Shown piece after piece: positions 41,215 to 50,738 of a stretch of DNA of 64,000 nt. This DNA comes from Victivallis vadensis (GTDB taxonomy: Bacteria; Verrucomicrobiota; Lentisphaeria; Victivallales; Victivallaceae). Made by a program: the position numbers and the translations under genes. The notes below the pieces were generated by a model that made no database searches, was not told the origin of the DNA, and saw only the letters and a list, made by a program, of their open reading frames with translations. The DNA is taken from contig NZ_QEKH01000026.1 in NCBI RefSeq assembly GCF_003096415.1, forward strand, positions 19,867 through 83,866. Reading direction: 5' to 3'. Position 1 is the first letter of the stretch. Each line of letters opens with the position of its first letter.

Positions 41215-43338
41215 TCAATAGATGAAAAGGAGTTCGCGGTACTTCGGCAGCGGCCACAATTCGTCGTCCACCACCTTTTCCAGCCGGTCCACCAGCTTGC
41301 GCAGCTCCGCCTGTCTTGCCCGGATCAGCTCCGGGTCTCCCGTCGGCAACACCTCTTCCAACGCCGCTTCCGCTTTCGTCAGCTCCCCGTACAGCGAACC
41401 GGCCACTTCCAGCTCCGCATCCAATGCCGGAACCGTCGCCGCTCCGGCGGCGGCCCCGATCTGTTTCAGGTGCCTGACCACCGCCGGGTTGATCACGGTC
41501 CGCGCCATGATCAGCGCCAGTTCGCCCTCGATCCGGCTGCGCGTCTTGAAATCCTCGTAGTAAACCTCATAGCGCGACCTCAGCTCCGCCTCCGTGAACA
41601 CGCCGTACTTGCGGAACATCGCCACGCTCTCCGGCTTCAGGATCGTCTTGAGCGCCTCCGGCACCGAACGCAGGATCGGCAGCCCCCGCCGCTCCGCCTC
41701 CGCCACCCAGTCGGTGCAGTAGTTGTCGCCGTTGAAGATGATCCGCCGGTGCGCCTTCAACACCCGCTTCAGCAATGCCTGCAATGCGTCGCTGAACTTC
41801 TCCTCCGGCACCTGCTCCAACTCGGAAAGAATCTCGTCGAGCGATTCCGCCACGATCGTATTCAGGATCACATTCGGTCCCGAACAGGACTGGCTCGAAC
41901 CCGGCGAACGGAATTCAAACTTATTGCCGGTATACGCGAACGGGCTGGTGCGGTTCCGGTCGGTCGCGTCCTGCGGCAGCGGCGGCAGCGTATCCACGCA
42001 GATCTGCATCGCGTGCCCCTTTTTCGCCGGACCGGCCGAACCGGATTCCAGTTCGTCGATCACCGCCGTCAGCTGATCGCCCAGATAGATCGAAATGATC
42101 GGCGGCGGCGCTTCATTCGCGCCCAGCCGGTAACTGTTGCCGGAATTCGCGGTCGCCATGCGCAGCAGCTCGCCGTGCCGGTCGATCGCCTGGATCACCG
42201 CCGCGATCGTGGTCAGGAACATCGCGTTGCGCAGCGGATCCTTGCCCGGATTCAGCAGATTGATCTTATTCGTGCCGAACGACCAGTTGTTGTGCTTGCC
42301 CGAGCCGTTGACTCCGTCGAACGGCTTCTCGTGCATCAGGCAGACGAAACCGTGCCGATCGGCGGTTTCGCGCAACACATCCATCACCAGCATGTTATGG
42401 TCGCAGGCGAGATTCAGCTCCTCGAACACCGACGCGATTTCAAACTGCGCCGGAGCCGCCTCGTTGTGGCGGGTCTTGGCCGGAATCCCCAGCCGCCACA
42501 GCGTCTGGTCCACCTCGGTCATAAACGCCAGCACCCGCGGCTTGATCGCGCCGTAGTAGTGGTCGTCGAGCTGCTGGTGTTTCGGAGGCGGCGCACCGAA
42601 CAGCGTGCGCCCGGTCTGGATCAGGTCGGGACGGCAGGTGTAGAGCCGCCGGTCCACCAGAAAATACTCCTGCTCGGCCCCGAGCGTGACCTCCGGCGTA
42701 CCGCCGTCTTCGACGCCGAACACCTTCAGCAGCCGTTCGATCTGTTCCGACAGCGCCTTGATCGAACGCAGCAGCGGCGTCTTTTTGTCCAGCGCCTCGC
42801 CGGTATAACTGCAGAACGCGGTCGGGATGCAGAGCGTCGCGCCGAATTTATTCTTCTTGATGAAAGCCGGGCTGGTCGGATCCCACGCGGTATAGCCGCG
42901 CGCCTCGAAGGTCGAACGCAGCCCGCCCGACGGGAAACTCGACGCGTCGGATTCGCCCACCACCAGATTCTTGCCGGAAAATTTCAGAATCGCCCCTTCG
43001 CCTTCCGGCTCCAGAAACGCGTCGTGCTTTTCGGCGGTTCCGCCGGTCAGCGGCTGGAACCAGTGGGTGTAATGGGTCGCGCCCTTCGCGATCGCCCACT
43101 CCTTCATCGCGTGGGCGACGTCCCCGGCGATCGCGGCGTCCAGCGGCGCGCGTTCCCGGACGGTTTTCAACAGCTTCTCATAGACCGCGCTCGGCAGGAA
43201 CTCCTTCATGGACGCCAGGTTGAACACATCTTCGCCGTAGCTTTCCTCGGGGCGCTCCGCCGCCTGGAAATTCACCCGGCACGGTTCGGGGTCGGCTGCA
43301 ATGTCCCTGATCGCCCAACGTCTGGATTCGCTGCTCAT
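41215..43338 (-). CDS. glnN: Glutamine synthetase type III
   Basis: 707 residues, the length of GSIII rather than GSI (about 470). It makes glutamine from glutamate, ammonia and ATP. Visible signatures: THYTHWFQPLTGGTAEKHD, LGAEQEYFLVD with metal-binding Glu, VNGSGKHNNWSFGTN, ANEAPPPIISIYLG, and NRTSPFAYTGNKFEFRSPGS near the C-terminal active site. GSIII is common in Bacteroidetes, cyanobacteria and PVC bacteria. No GlnB or Amt gene is next to it. Confidence 0.95.
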   Translation of the reverse strand: MSSESRRWAIRDIAADPEPCRVNFQAAERPEESYGEDVFNLASMKEFLPSAVYEKLLKTVRERAPLDAAIAGDVAHAMKEWAIAKGATHYTHWFQPLTGGTAEKHDAFLEPEGEGAILKFSGKNLVVGESDASSFPSGGLRSTFEARGYTAWDPTSPAFIKKNKFGATLCIPTAFCSYTGEALDKKTPLLRSIKALSEQIERLLKVFGVEDGGTPEVTLGAEQEYFLVDRRLYTCRPDLIQTGRTLFGAPPPKHQQLDDHYYGAIKPRVLAFMTEVDQTLWRLGIPAKTRHNEAAPAQFEIASVFEELNLACDHNMLVMDVLRETADRHGFVCLMHEKPFDGVNGSGKHNNWSFGTNKINLLNPGKDPLRNAMFLTTIAAVIQAIDRHGELLRMATANSGNSYRLGANEAPPPIISIYLGDQLTAVIDELESGSAGPAKKGHAMQICVDTLPPLPQDATDRNRTSPFAYTGNKFEFRSPGSSQSCSGPNVILNTIVAESLDEILSELEQVPEEKFSDALQALLKRVLKAHRRIIFNGDNYCTDWVAEAERRGLPILRSVPEALKTILKPESVAMFRKYGVFTEAELRSRYEVYYEDFKTRSRIEGELALIMARTVINPAVVRHLKQIGAAAGAATVPALDAELEVAGSLYGELTKAEAALEEVLPTGDPELIRARQAELRKLVDRLEKVVDDELWPLPKYRELLFIY

Positions 43339-43441
43339 ATTCGGCTGTTCACTCCTGTATATTCAAAAATTGCACATCTTACAAATATACAGCCGTAACC
43401 GTTGAAAATCAAGAAATACAGAAATTGTAACAAAGGAATTG

Positions 43442-44329
43442 TCACGCCTTTTCAAACACAATTCCCGCATAGTCGACCACCGTGCGGTAGTCGCCGCTGA
43501 CCGCGCCCGAATCGGCCATCGCCGCCACGCGTCCCCGGACCGTCCTCTCCGGATCAAGCCGGTCCAGCATCGCCAGATAGATCGCGATCGGGTGCGCGCC
43601 GCAGATCGTCGCACCGGTACGCCCCAGAAACTTCACGAATCCCGTCAGGTCCCGCGCCGCGATCAGCTCCGCCGCCTCGCGGTCCAGCCGGTTCAGTTCC
43701 GCCGGATCAGCACTCTCACCGAACGGCGTATAACGGAATTTCCTGCCGTAATGGGTAAAGTCCGAACTGATCAGCCACAGCACATCGGGCGCATCCAGCT
43801 TCGCCAGCGCCGCTCCGAGGCTCTGCGCATCCTCCGCCGAAATCCCGCCCACCACCAGCGGCAGCACCACCGGCGCATCGAAAAAATATTGAATCAGCGG
43901 AAACTGCACTTCCAGCGAATGTTCGTTGATGTGGGCGTCATCGTTCACCATCACCAGCGGATTGCGTTCCGCCTCCAGCACATCGAGCAGATCCGTTGCG
44001 GTGGACAGGTCGCCGAACGGCGTCCGCCAGCTCGTGAAAGTGGCAGCAGCGATACCGCGAAAGCCGACGTAATGCGACGGCCCGAGCAGCACCACCTTCG
44101 AACAGCCGCAATGCCGCGCCGCCCGCAGCGTCTCCATCGCCACTCCCAGTGAAAACATGTAACCCGCATGCGGCAGCACACAACCGCGCACCGTCTTCCC
44201 GGCCGGGACTTCCGGCGGCAATCCCGCCTCCGTCTCCGCCATGCGGCGGCGCAGGCTCAACGCGTCTCCTTCATAGAAACGCCCGGCCGCCGCCGCGCGC
44301 CTCACCTTCTGCTGATCCCGAATCGGCAT
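43442..44329 (-). CDS. MEMO1-family protein (AmmeMemoRadiSam system protein B)
   Basis: 295 residues from the ATG at 44327-44329, which has AGGAGGAGCG upstream; an extended frame upstream is only repeat DNA. Motifs of the MEMO/dioxygenase-like fold: VLPHAGYMFSLG, VVLLGPSHYVGF, NEHSLEVQFPLIQYF, SSDFTHYG and GATICGAHP. His and Asp residues are set as in class III extradiol dioxygenases. Usually MEMO genes sit with AMMECR1 and a radical SAM gene; neither is here. The substrate is unknown. Confidence 0.88.
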   Translation of the reverse strand: MPIRDQQKVRRAAAAGRFYEGDALSLRRRMAETEAGLPPEVPAGKTVRGCVLPHAGYMFSLGVAMETLRAARHCGCSKVVLLGPSHYVGFRGIAAATFTSWRTPFGDLSTATDLLDVLEAERNPLVMVNDDAHINEHSLEVQFPLIQYFFDAPVVLPLVVGGISAEDAQSLGAALAKLDAPDVLWLISSDFTHYGRKFRYTPFGESADPAELNRLDREAAELIAARDLTGFVKFLGRTGATICGAHPIAIYLAMLDRLDPERTVRGRVAAMADSGAVSGDYRTVVDYAGIVFEKA

Positions 44330-44357
44330 CTCCCGCTCCTCCTGCTTTGCACAATTT

Positions 44358-44583
44358 GCTTCCGGCGGCCGGGGCGTTGCCCCGGACCCCACCGGGGGCG
44401 CTCCGCCCCCCGGCCCCCCGACCGGCAAGGTGCCGGCGCCGGGTACGGTTTTGAATTTTTACTGCGTAAAAATTCAAAACCGGGGTTACTTTATAATGGT
44501 TTGAGTTTACTCTATGGGCGGTACTTGCCACCGGGTGCCCCCCGGTCGGGTTGCAAGGGCGAAGCGCCTTGCCCGCCGGAGAC
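44358..44583. repeat. Dispersed GC-rich repeat element, copy A
   Basis: The spacer between the MEMO-like gene and pheA is nearly all repeat. It has a perfect 16-base hairpin (GGTTTTGAATTTTTAC, loop TGC, at 44447-44481), GC-rich palindromes and ends with TGCCCGCCGGAG. Its right half matches copy B at 50510-50638; its left half, reversed, matches copy C at 54530-54683. No open frame of note. The rest of 44330-44754 holds nothing else I recognise. Confidence 0.7.
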
Positions 44584-44754
44584 AGTCACGGCAGCGGTAC
44601 CTCACCGCCGCGAAGCGCCCAGCTACCGGAGCCTGATTGGAAATCAGGCTGCGTAGCGCACAAGGTCGGCAAACCGCAGGCTTCCCCGCCTCCCGCGCCT
44701 CAAAACCACTCCGCCGTCCAAACAGCTCCACTCAAAAGACTCCACGCCGCCAGC

Positions 44755-45819
44755 TCAGTTCTGAATGCGCGGATAGCTGCCGAACACCTTGAAGAACGAG
44801 CAATCCGACTTGAGTTCGGCGCACGCCGCCGCGACTTCAGGATCGCTGATGTGGCCGCGGATATCGACGAAAAAGTTGTACTCCCAGTGGCCGCTCTTCA
44901 ACGGGCGGCTCTCGATCATGGTCATCGAAATGTTATGGTTGCGGAACGGACGCAACGCATCGTACAGCGCCCCCGCCCGGTCGTGGAACGCAAAACACAT
45001 GCTGGTCTTGTCATCCCCGGTCGGTTTGTTTTCCTGCTTGCCGATCACCAGGAACCGGGTGATATTGCGCAGATTGTCCTCGATGTTTTCCGCGACGACC
45101 GGCAGGTCGGTGTTGTCCCCGGCGAGTTTGCCGGAGATTGCGGCGGCATCGCGCTCCCGCTCGGCGAGCTCGACGGCGCGGGTGGTGCTGGTCACTTCGA
45201 TCAGGGTCGCGTTGGGCAAATTGGCCCGGAGATATTCACGGCACTGGCCGAGCGGCTGCTGATGGCTGTACACGCAGCGGATTTCCGACAACGGACTGGC
45301 GCTGTAGAGCAAGAGATGGACCGGCAGGTTGAACTCAGCCACGATTCTGACGTTCGCCTCCGTCAGGGAGTCGAGGGTCGGGTTGACCACACCCTCGGTG
45401 GTATTTTCTACCGGCACCATGCCGTAGTCGGCGCGCCCGGCTTCGACGGCGCTGAACACGTCGGCGATGGTCGGAACCGGCTGGCAGGTCACGCCGCGGC
45501 CGAATTTTTCCAGCACCGCCTGATGCGAAAAAGTACCCTCCGGCCCCAGAAATGCGATATTCATCGGCTGTTCAAGTTTGATTGCGGCGGACATGATTTC
45601 GCGGTAGATCGCGATCAGGGAGTCCCGGTCGAGGGGGCCGGGGTTGTGATCGGCCAGGCGGTCCAGCAGTTGCTGTTCGCGTTCCGGCACGTAGATCGGC
45701 AGGTTGTTTTCATGCTTCCAGGCTCCGATCTGCCGGGCCAGTTCACAGCGCCGGTTCAGCAGACGGATGATCTCGGAGTCGATTTCATCGATTCCGGTCC
45801 GCAGGTTTTCAATGCTCAT
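44755..45819 (-). CDS. pheA: Bifunctional chorismate mutase / prephenate dehydratase
   Basis: 354 residues. Chorismate mutase (AroQ) helices at about 1-85 with RTGIDEIDSEIIRLLNRR, then prephenate dehydratase from FLGPEGTFSHQA to TTRFLVIGK (TTR-type motif NITRF) and an ACT domain from about 270 with the ESRP motif (MIESRPLKSG), which binds phenylalanine for feedback control. It makes phenylpyruvate for phenylalanine synthesis. It stands alone, with repeat DNA on its downstream side. Confidence 0.96.
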   Translation of the reverse strand: MSIENLRTGIDEIDSEIIRLLNRRCELARQIGAWKHENNLPIYVPEREQQLLDRLADHNPGPLDRDSLIAIYREIMSAAIKLEQPMNIAFLGPEGTFSHQAVLEKFGRGVTCQPVPTIADVFSAVEAGRADYGMVPVENTTEGVVNPTLDSLTEANVRIVAEFNLPVHLLLYSASPLSEIRCVYSHQQPLGQCREYLRANLPNATLIEVTSTTRAVELAERERDAAAISGKLAGDNTDLPVVAENIEDNLRNITRFLVIGKQENKPTGDDKTSMCFAFHDRAGALYDALRPFRNHNISMTMIESRPLKSGHWEYNFFVDIRGHISDPEVAAACAELKSDCSFFKVFGSYPRIQN

Positions 45820-45923
45820 ATTTCACAGTCTCACGCTAAATGGTTGCCGTTCGCCCCTGTTCACCCGGCAGAATTCGCGATTTTTGGACACGCGCCGGAA
45901 ATCGGGGGTTGAATTAATAAACT

Positions 45924-45952
45924 TTGTAATGTACTTTATTTCAATACATAAT
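45924..45952 (+). promoter_or_regulatory. Promoter of the lipoprotein-nrdR-rlmI string
   Basis: TTGTAA (45924-45929) and CATAAT (45947-45952) with a 17-base spacer, 13 bases before the start codon, giving a short leader that holds GGAGA. Confidence 0.55.
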
Positions 45953-45965
45953 ATGGAGAAATCTG

Positions 45966-47036
45966 ATGTTTTTTTTGAAAAATTTGATTCCGGCTGTGTT
46001 GACGACGCTGTTCGGCCTGTTGCTGCTGGCCGGCTGCGCTTCACGCGAAATCAAAACCCGCTACTTCGACTCCAGCCGGAAAGCCGATTCCGAAACCATG
46101 CGGAAACGGGCGGAGGAGTTCAGGACCGCCACCGTTTCGCTTGCCTTGTCCGGCGTGGCGCTCCATCCGGAGCTGATGACCGTCGACGATGACGCCGACC
46201 CGGATGCGCTGGTCGCCCGGCTGCGCGGTTTCGGTTTCAACCACGTCTATTACCACATCCCGCTCAAGTCCGATCTGGACGGCCGGCTGGAGAATTTCCT
46301 CGCCGCGGCCGGACGCGCCCGGCTGCCGGTCGACCTGGTGATCCGGCAGGACGCTTATTTCCGCGTCTTTCGCGGCGGTTCGCTGGTGCGCCCCCTGATC
46401 CCGGAAAAGACCACCCTGCCGGAGATGGCGGAGAAAATCGTCGATTTCAACAACGGTCTCCCAGAAACCGACCGGATCGCGGGCCTTACCGTCGTCGTCG
46501 CCCCGCATGAATTCACCACCGCCAACGTCAACCGGCCCAAACACCTGATGTACGCCTGGAGCCCGAAAACCTTCGGTCCGGGGCTGGACAACGACATGCT
46601 GATGAAATACACTTTCAACCAGCTCCGGGAGATCGCCGTCCTGCTCGGAGACCTGCCGCTGACCGTCGGCGTGCCCGACTTCTACCACCAACTGGCCGCC
46701 GAAGGAAAGATTTCCGTCGGCAAGGTCGGCGACTTCCTCGCGATCGCGCCGGGACGCACCCGGGTGTTGCTCCAGAACAGCGGCAACAAGGCGAGCGAAG
46801 CGGTTCAGGCGGTCAACCTCGAACTGCAGGAGACCCGGCAGAAAGAGAGTGTGATTGTGCAGCTCAGCCTGGCCAACCATACTTCGGTGACCGCCGGCGC
46901 TCTCCGCCGCCGGGACTGGACCGATTTCACCCGGAATGTGCAATACCTCGCCGGTCAGTGGGAGAAGGCTCCCGCTTTCGCCGGCATGGTGATCGACCCG
47001 TTCGCGTTCCTTGAACTGATTCATCAGGAGGAGTGA
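45966..47036 (+). CDS. Lipoprotein of unknown function
   Basis: 356 residues. Signal peptide with lipobox LLLAGC (Cys 24-25). The mature part has alternating strands and helices, with PDALVARLRGFGFNHVYYHIP and LPVDLVIRQDAY suggesting a barrel-like domain as in surface sugar-binding or hydrolase-like proteins, but no catalytic motif is recognised. It precedes nrdR by three bases after the stop, so they should share a transcript. Confidence 0.8.
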   Translation: MFFLKNLIPAVLTTLFGLLLLAGCASREIKTRYFDSSRKADSETMRKRAEEFRTATVSLALSGVALHPELMTVDDDADPDALVARLRGFGFNHVYYHIPLKSDLDGRLENFLAAAGRARLPVDLVIRQDAYFRVFRGGSLVRPLIPEKTTLPEMAEKIVDFNNGLPETDRIAGLTVVVAPHEFTTANVNRPKHLMYAWSPKTFGPGLDNDMLMKYTFNQLREIAVLLGDLPLTVGVPDFYHQLAAEGKISVGKVGDFLAIAPGRTRVLLQNSGNKASEAVQAVNLELQETRQKESVIVQLSLANHTSVTAGALRRRDWTDFTRNVQYLAGQWEKAPAFAGMVIDPFAFLELIHQEE

Positions 47037-47039
47037 TCC

Positions 47040-47486
47040 ATGCGTTGTCCGAAATGTGCTTGCCTGGATGACAAGGTCGTCGATTCCCGGGCGGTCAAAG
47101 AGGGCGCGGGCGTCCGCCGCCGCCGCGAATGCCTCTCCTGCGGTTACCGTTACACCACCATCGAGGGAATCATCCCCGAAGAGTTGAAGGTGGTCAAGCG
47201 GACCGGCGACCGGGAGGAATTCGACCGCGACAAGCTGCGCCGCGGCATCGCGAACGCCTGCTACAAGCGCCCGGTCACTCCGGACGATGTCGACAAGGCC
47301 GTCGAGGAGGTCGCCACCTCGCTGCTGCGGGATTTCGACAAAGAGGTCGCCAGCAGCGAAATCGGCCGCCGGGTCATGGAGCGGCTCCGCGGCACCGATC
47401 AGGTCGCCTACGTTCGCTTCGCATCGGTCTACCGCAAATTCCAGGACGTCGACGAATTCATCGAAGAGATCCGGCAGCTGAAATAA
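47040..47486 (+). CDS. nrdR: Transcriptional repressor NrdR
   Basis: 148 residues. Zinc ribbon MRCPKCACLDDKVVDSR with CLSCGYRYTT, then an ATP-cone domain (about 49-139) beginning VVKRTGDREEFDRDKL. It represses ribonucleotide reductase genes when bound to nucleotides (dATP and ATP). Target NrdR boxes were not found by eye here. It lies between a lipoprotein and an rRNA methyltransferase gene. Confidence 0.97.
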   Translation: MRCPKCACLDDKVVDSRAVKEGAGVRRRRECLSCGYRYTTIEGIIPEELKVVKRTGDREEFDRDKLRRGIANACYKRPVTPDDVDKAVEEVATSLLRDFDKEVASSEIGRRVMERLRGTDQVAYVRFASVYRKFQDVDEFIEEIRQLK

Positions 47487-47515
47487 CCATATTCATTACA
47501 TACTGAGGCAATCCA

Positions 47516-48715
47516 TTGGAAAACAAATTCCTGAAACTCAATCCCGGCCGTGAAAAATCCCTGTTGCGCCGCCACGTCTGGATCTTCTCCGGCGCGGTCG
47601 CCGACTACCCCGGCGAAGCGGCTCCGGGCGAAACCGTTGAAGTTTTCGACGCCAAAAACAACTTTCTGGCCCGTGCCGCCTATTCCCCCGATTCCCAGCT
47701 GATCGCCCGGGTCTGGACCTTCGACCGCGACGAACAGATCGACGAGGCGTTTTTCGCCCGCCGGATCAAGGCCGCCGTGGAATACCGCCACTTCCTGAAG
47801 CTCGACGATCCGAAAGGGGGCTGCCGGCTGATCAACTCCGAAGCCGACGGACTGCCGGGACTGGTCGTAGACCGCTACGCCGGAGTGCTGGTGATCCAGA
47901 TCACCTCCGCCGGTATCGAATTCCACCGCGACACCATCGTGAAACTGCTGGCCGAAATCACCGGCGCGGCTTCCATCTATGAGCGTTCCGACGTCAGCGT
48001 CCGCGCCAAGGAGGGGCTTGCCGAACGCAGCGGCCTGCTGTACGGCGCCCAGCCGCCGAATCCGGTCATCATCGAGGAGAACGGCGCCCGGTTCGCGGTC
48101 GACGTCCGCCACGGGCAGAAGAGCGGTTTCTATTTCGACCAGCGGTGCGCCCGCGCCGTGGTGGCCGCTTATGCGGACGGCCGCACCGTATTGAACGCTT
48201 TCAGCTACACCGGCGCTTTCGCGGTTTCCGCGCTGCTGGCGGGAGCCGAACATGTGATCAACATCGACTCCTCCGCCCCCGCGCTGAAGCAGGCCGCCCA
48301 CAACCTCGAAATGAACAGGATCAAGCCGGAACGCTATGAAAACCGCACCGCCGACGTGTTCACCGAGCTGCGCAGGCTCGTCGAGGAGGGCCGCAAATTC
48401 GACTTGGTGATTCTCGACCCGCCGAAATTCATCGAATCGCAGAAGGCGCTGGTGCGCGGCTGCCGCGCCTATCAGGACATTGCACGGCTCGGCTACCGGC
48501 TGCTGAATCCGGGCGGGCTGCTCTTCAACTTCTCCTGTTCCGGGCTGATGACGCCGGAGTTGTTCCAGAAGATCACCGCCGATGCGGCGCTCGACGCCGG
48601 CGTCCGCGCCCGGCTGGTCCGCCATCTCGAACAGGCCCCCGACCATCCGGTCTCGCTCGCCGTTCCCGAAGGCTTCTACCTGAAGGGACTCGTGACCCGC
48701 ATTGACGCGGAGTAA
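47516..48715 (+). CDS. Class I SAM-dependent rRNA methyltransferase (RlmI-like)
   Basis: 399 residues, TTG start with GAGG eleven bases upstream. N-terminal PUA domain (about 1-80, GREKSLLRRHVWIFSGAV), RlmI-type linker, then a Rossmann methyltransferase with GQKSGFYFDQRCAR, VLNAFSYTGAFAV, the acidic INIDSS and the catalytic LDPPKF. E. coli RlmI makes 5-methylcytidine at 1962 of 23S rRNA; the same role is likely but not proved. A terminator follows. Confidence 0.93.
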   Translation: MENKFLKLNPGREKSLLRRHVWIFSGAVADYPGEAAPGETVEVFDAKNNFLARAAYSPDSQLIARVWTFDRDEQIDEAFFARRIKAAVEYRHFLKLDDPKGGCRLINSEADGLPGLVVDRYAGVLVIQITSAGIEFHRDTIVKLLAEITGAASIYERSDVSVRAKEGLAERSGLLYGAQPPNPVIIEENGARFAVDVRHGQKSGFYFDQRCARAVVAAYADGRTVLNAFSYTGAFAVSALLAGAEHVINIDSSAPALKQAAHNLEMNRIKPERYENRTADVFTELRRLVEEGRKFDLVILDPPKFIESQKALVRGCRAYQDIARLGYRLLNPGGLLFNFSCSGLMTPELFQKITADAALDAGVRARLVRHLEQAPDHPVSLAVPEGFYLKGLVTRIDAE

Positions 48716-48724
48716 ACAAAATAA

Positions 48725-48752
48725 GCCCCGCTTCACCGGCGGGGCCAGTTTT
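48725..48752 (+). terminator. Rho-independent terminator after the rlmI-like gene
   Basis: Stem GCCCCGC/GCGGGGC with loop TTCACCG, then CAGTTTT. Confidence 0.8.
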
Positions 48753-48805
48753 ATGCCGATTCGCTTATTCGTATAAACAACCAATTATGATAAGGAGCTG
48801 CCATC

Positions 48806-50500
48806 ATGTCAACCACCGCTTATCCTCATTATCCTGCCCGGACGCTGCTGAATCTCGATGGAATTCATGAGTTCGCGTTCCTCGGCGACGGGGTGCCGTC
48901 GCTGGAGAAGATCGATGCCGCCGCAATCCGGTACGACGACCTGATGCCGGTGCCGGGCTGTTTCGACGCCTCCCCGCGTTACGCGGGCAAACGGGGCGTC
49001 GCCGCCTACCGGATCACCGTCGAACTTGCCGACGAATCTCTGCTGCTGCTGCGCCTCGGCGCGCTCGGCCTGCGCGGCCGCATCCTGTGGGACAATACTG
49101 AAATCGGCATCGACGAGCTTCCTTATTCCCAGGTGGAATACAAATTTGAATCCGGTCCGGCCGGTACGCACCGGCTGGTCCTGCTGATCGACAACCGGCT
49201 GAATTTTCAGGATTCGCCGCTTTTCTCGGTCTTCTACGACTTCTACGGGTACGGCGGCATTTACCGTTCGCTGGAACTCTTCACGTTGCCGCAGGGCTCC
49301 CGGTTCGATCGGGTTCGGGTCACCACCGTCGATCCGGCGGCGCGCCGGGTACGTCTCGAAGGGCGTATGGCCGGCGGTTCCACACCGCTGCGGCTCGGCT
49401 TCGACGGCGCGGAACCGCAACCGGTGGAACCGGTCTGGCACGGCGACCGCTTCGAACTGGAACTGGCCGTTCCGGGAGGGCAGCTCTGGACTCCGGCAGC
49501 TCCGCAGCTGCACACGGTCCGGCTGGAATCCTCCTCCGACGCGATCGTCGAACGCTTCGGCATCCGCACCGTCACCGCCGCCAGAGGGCAGATCCTGCTG
49601 AACGGCGAGCCGCTCCGCCTCTACGGCTACAACCGCCACGACGCCCATCCCCAGTTCGGCCCGGCCATGCCGCCCGAACTGCAGATCGCCGACCTGCAGT
49701 TGATGCGCGACCTCGGCTGCAACTTCGTGCGCGGCTGCCACTATCCGCAGAGCCAGCGGTTCCTCGACCTGTGCGACCAGCTCGGGATGCTGGTCTGGGA
49801 GGAATCCCTCGGCTGGGGCGACCGGCTCGAAGTCCAGCAGGACCCGAAATTCCGCGAACTCCAGAAAATCCAGACCCGCCGGATGGTCTGCAACAGCTGT
49901 AACCACCCGTCGGTGATCCTGTGGGGCTTCATGAACGAAGGCGGCGACAACCACGAAACCGGCGAATCTCTGATGCGCGAACTCGCCGCCGTGATCCGTG
50001 AGGAAGACCGCAGCCGCCCGCTGACCATGGCCACCATGCACATCAAGGAGAGCCGCTGCCTCGACGCCTACGACGTGATCAGCTTCAACACCTATCCCGG
50101 CTGGTACGACGATCCCGACGGCGCGCCGCGTCCGCTCAGCCGCATCGCCGAAGAACTGGACCTGATCCTCTCGAAGCTCGCCACGCCCGACCGCATCGAC
50201 AAGCCGGTGATCCTCAGCGAAATCGGCGCGGGAGCCATCTACGGCTGGCGCGATCCCCTGAACTCCTTCTGGTCGGAGGGCTATCAGGCCGACTACCTCG
50301 ACGAGGTCTGCCGTTACTTCGCATCGCATCCGCGCCTGAACGGTCTCGCACTGTGGCAGTTCTGCGACGGCCGCACCTATGCGGCGCCGCGCGCGCTCGG
50401 CCGTCCCCGCGCCTTCAACAACAAGGGAACCTTCGACGAATACCGCCGCGCCAAACCCGCCGCGGAAGTCGTCAAACGCCACTTCACCTCCTGGAACTGA
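48806..50500 (+). CDS. Glycoside hydrolase family 2 (beta-glucuronidase/galactosidase type)
   Basis: 564 residues with AAGGAG before the ATG. Sugar-binding domain (1-180), Ig-like domain (180-270), TIM barrel (270-564). Active-site elements are present: GYNRHDAHP, FVRGCHYPQS, ILWGFMNEGGDN with the acid/base Glu, and VILSEIGAGAIYG with the nucleophile Glu. No signal peptide, so it likely works in the cytoplasm on imported oligosaccharides. Substrate is not readable; the NxK glucuronate-specific pattern is not obvious. Repeat copy B follows. Confidence 0.9.
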   Translation: MSTTAYPHYPARTLLNLDGIHEFAFLGDGVPSLEKIDAAAIRYDDLMPVPGCFDASPRYAGKRGVAAYRITVELADESLLLLRLGALGLRGRILWDNTEIGIDELPYSQVEYKFESGPAGTHRLVLLIDNRLNFQDSPLFSVFYDFYGYGGIYRSLELFTLPQGSRFDRVRVTTVDPAARRVRLEGRMAGGSTPLRLGFDGAEPQPVEPVWHGDRFELELAVPGGQLWTPAAPQLHTVRLESSSDAIVERFGIRTVTAARGQILLNGEPLRLYGYNRHDAHPQFGPAMPPELQIADLQLMRDLGCNFVRGCHYPQSQRFLDLCDQLGMLVWEESLGWGDRLEVQQDPKFRELQKIQTRRMVCNSCNHPSVILWGFMNEGGDNHETGESLMRELAAVIREEDRSRPLTMATMHIKESRCLDAYDVISFNTYPGWYDDPDGAPRPLSRIAEELDLILSKLATPDRIDKPVILSEIGAGAIYGWRDPLNSFWSEGYQADYLDEVCRYFASHPRLNGLALWQFCDGRTYAAPRALGRPRAFNNKGTFDEYRRAKPAAEVVKRHFTSWN

Positions 50501-50509
50501 CCGGGAGAT

Positions 50510-50638
50510 GCCTCCGGCGGCCGGGGGCGCTTCGCCTCCCGGTTATCATCTATCAGTTTATCAGGTCTGGCGGCGGTATATGCCACCGGGTGCTACCCGG
50601 TCGGGTTGCAAGGGCGAAGCGCCTTGCCCGCCGGAGGC
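50510..50638. repeat. Dispersed repeat copy B with terminal inverted repeats
   Basis: Both ends carry GCCTCCGGCGG and GGCGCTTCGCC in inverted orientation (left 50510-50536, right 50613-50638). The inside has CACCGGGTG and CCGGTCGGG palindromes shared with copy A. The 129-base size and inverted ends resemble a non-autonomous MITE. It fills the spacer after the GH2 gene. Confidence 0.65.
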
Positions 50639-50738
50639 AACTTGTGCGCTATGCGCACAAGGTCTGGAGGCCGCAAGGCCGTAAGACCCGCCTGCCTTCA
50701 AAACGGCAGGCTTCCCCCCCGGCGAATCGTCACAACAT

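Noticed and set aside
41222..43398. Plus-strand frames opposite glnN
   Set aside because: Shadow frames; glnN motifs are on the minus strand.
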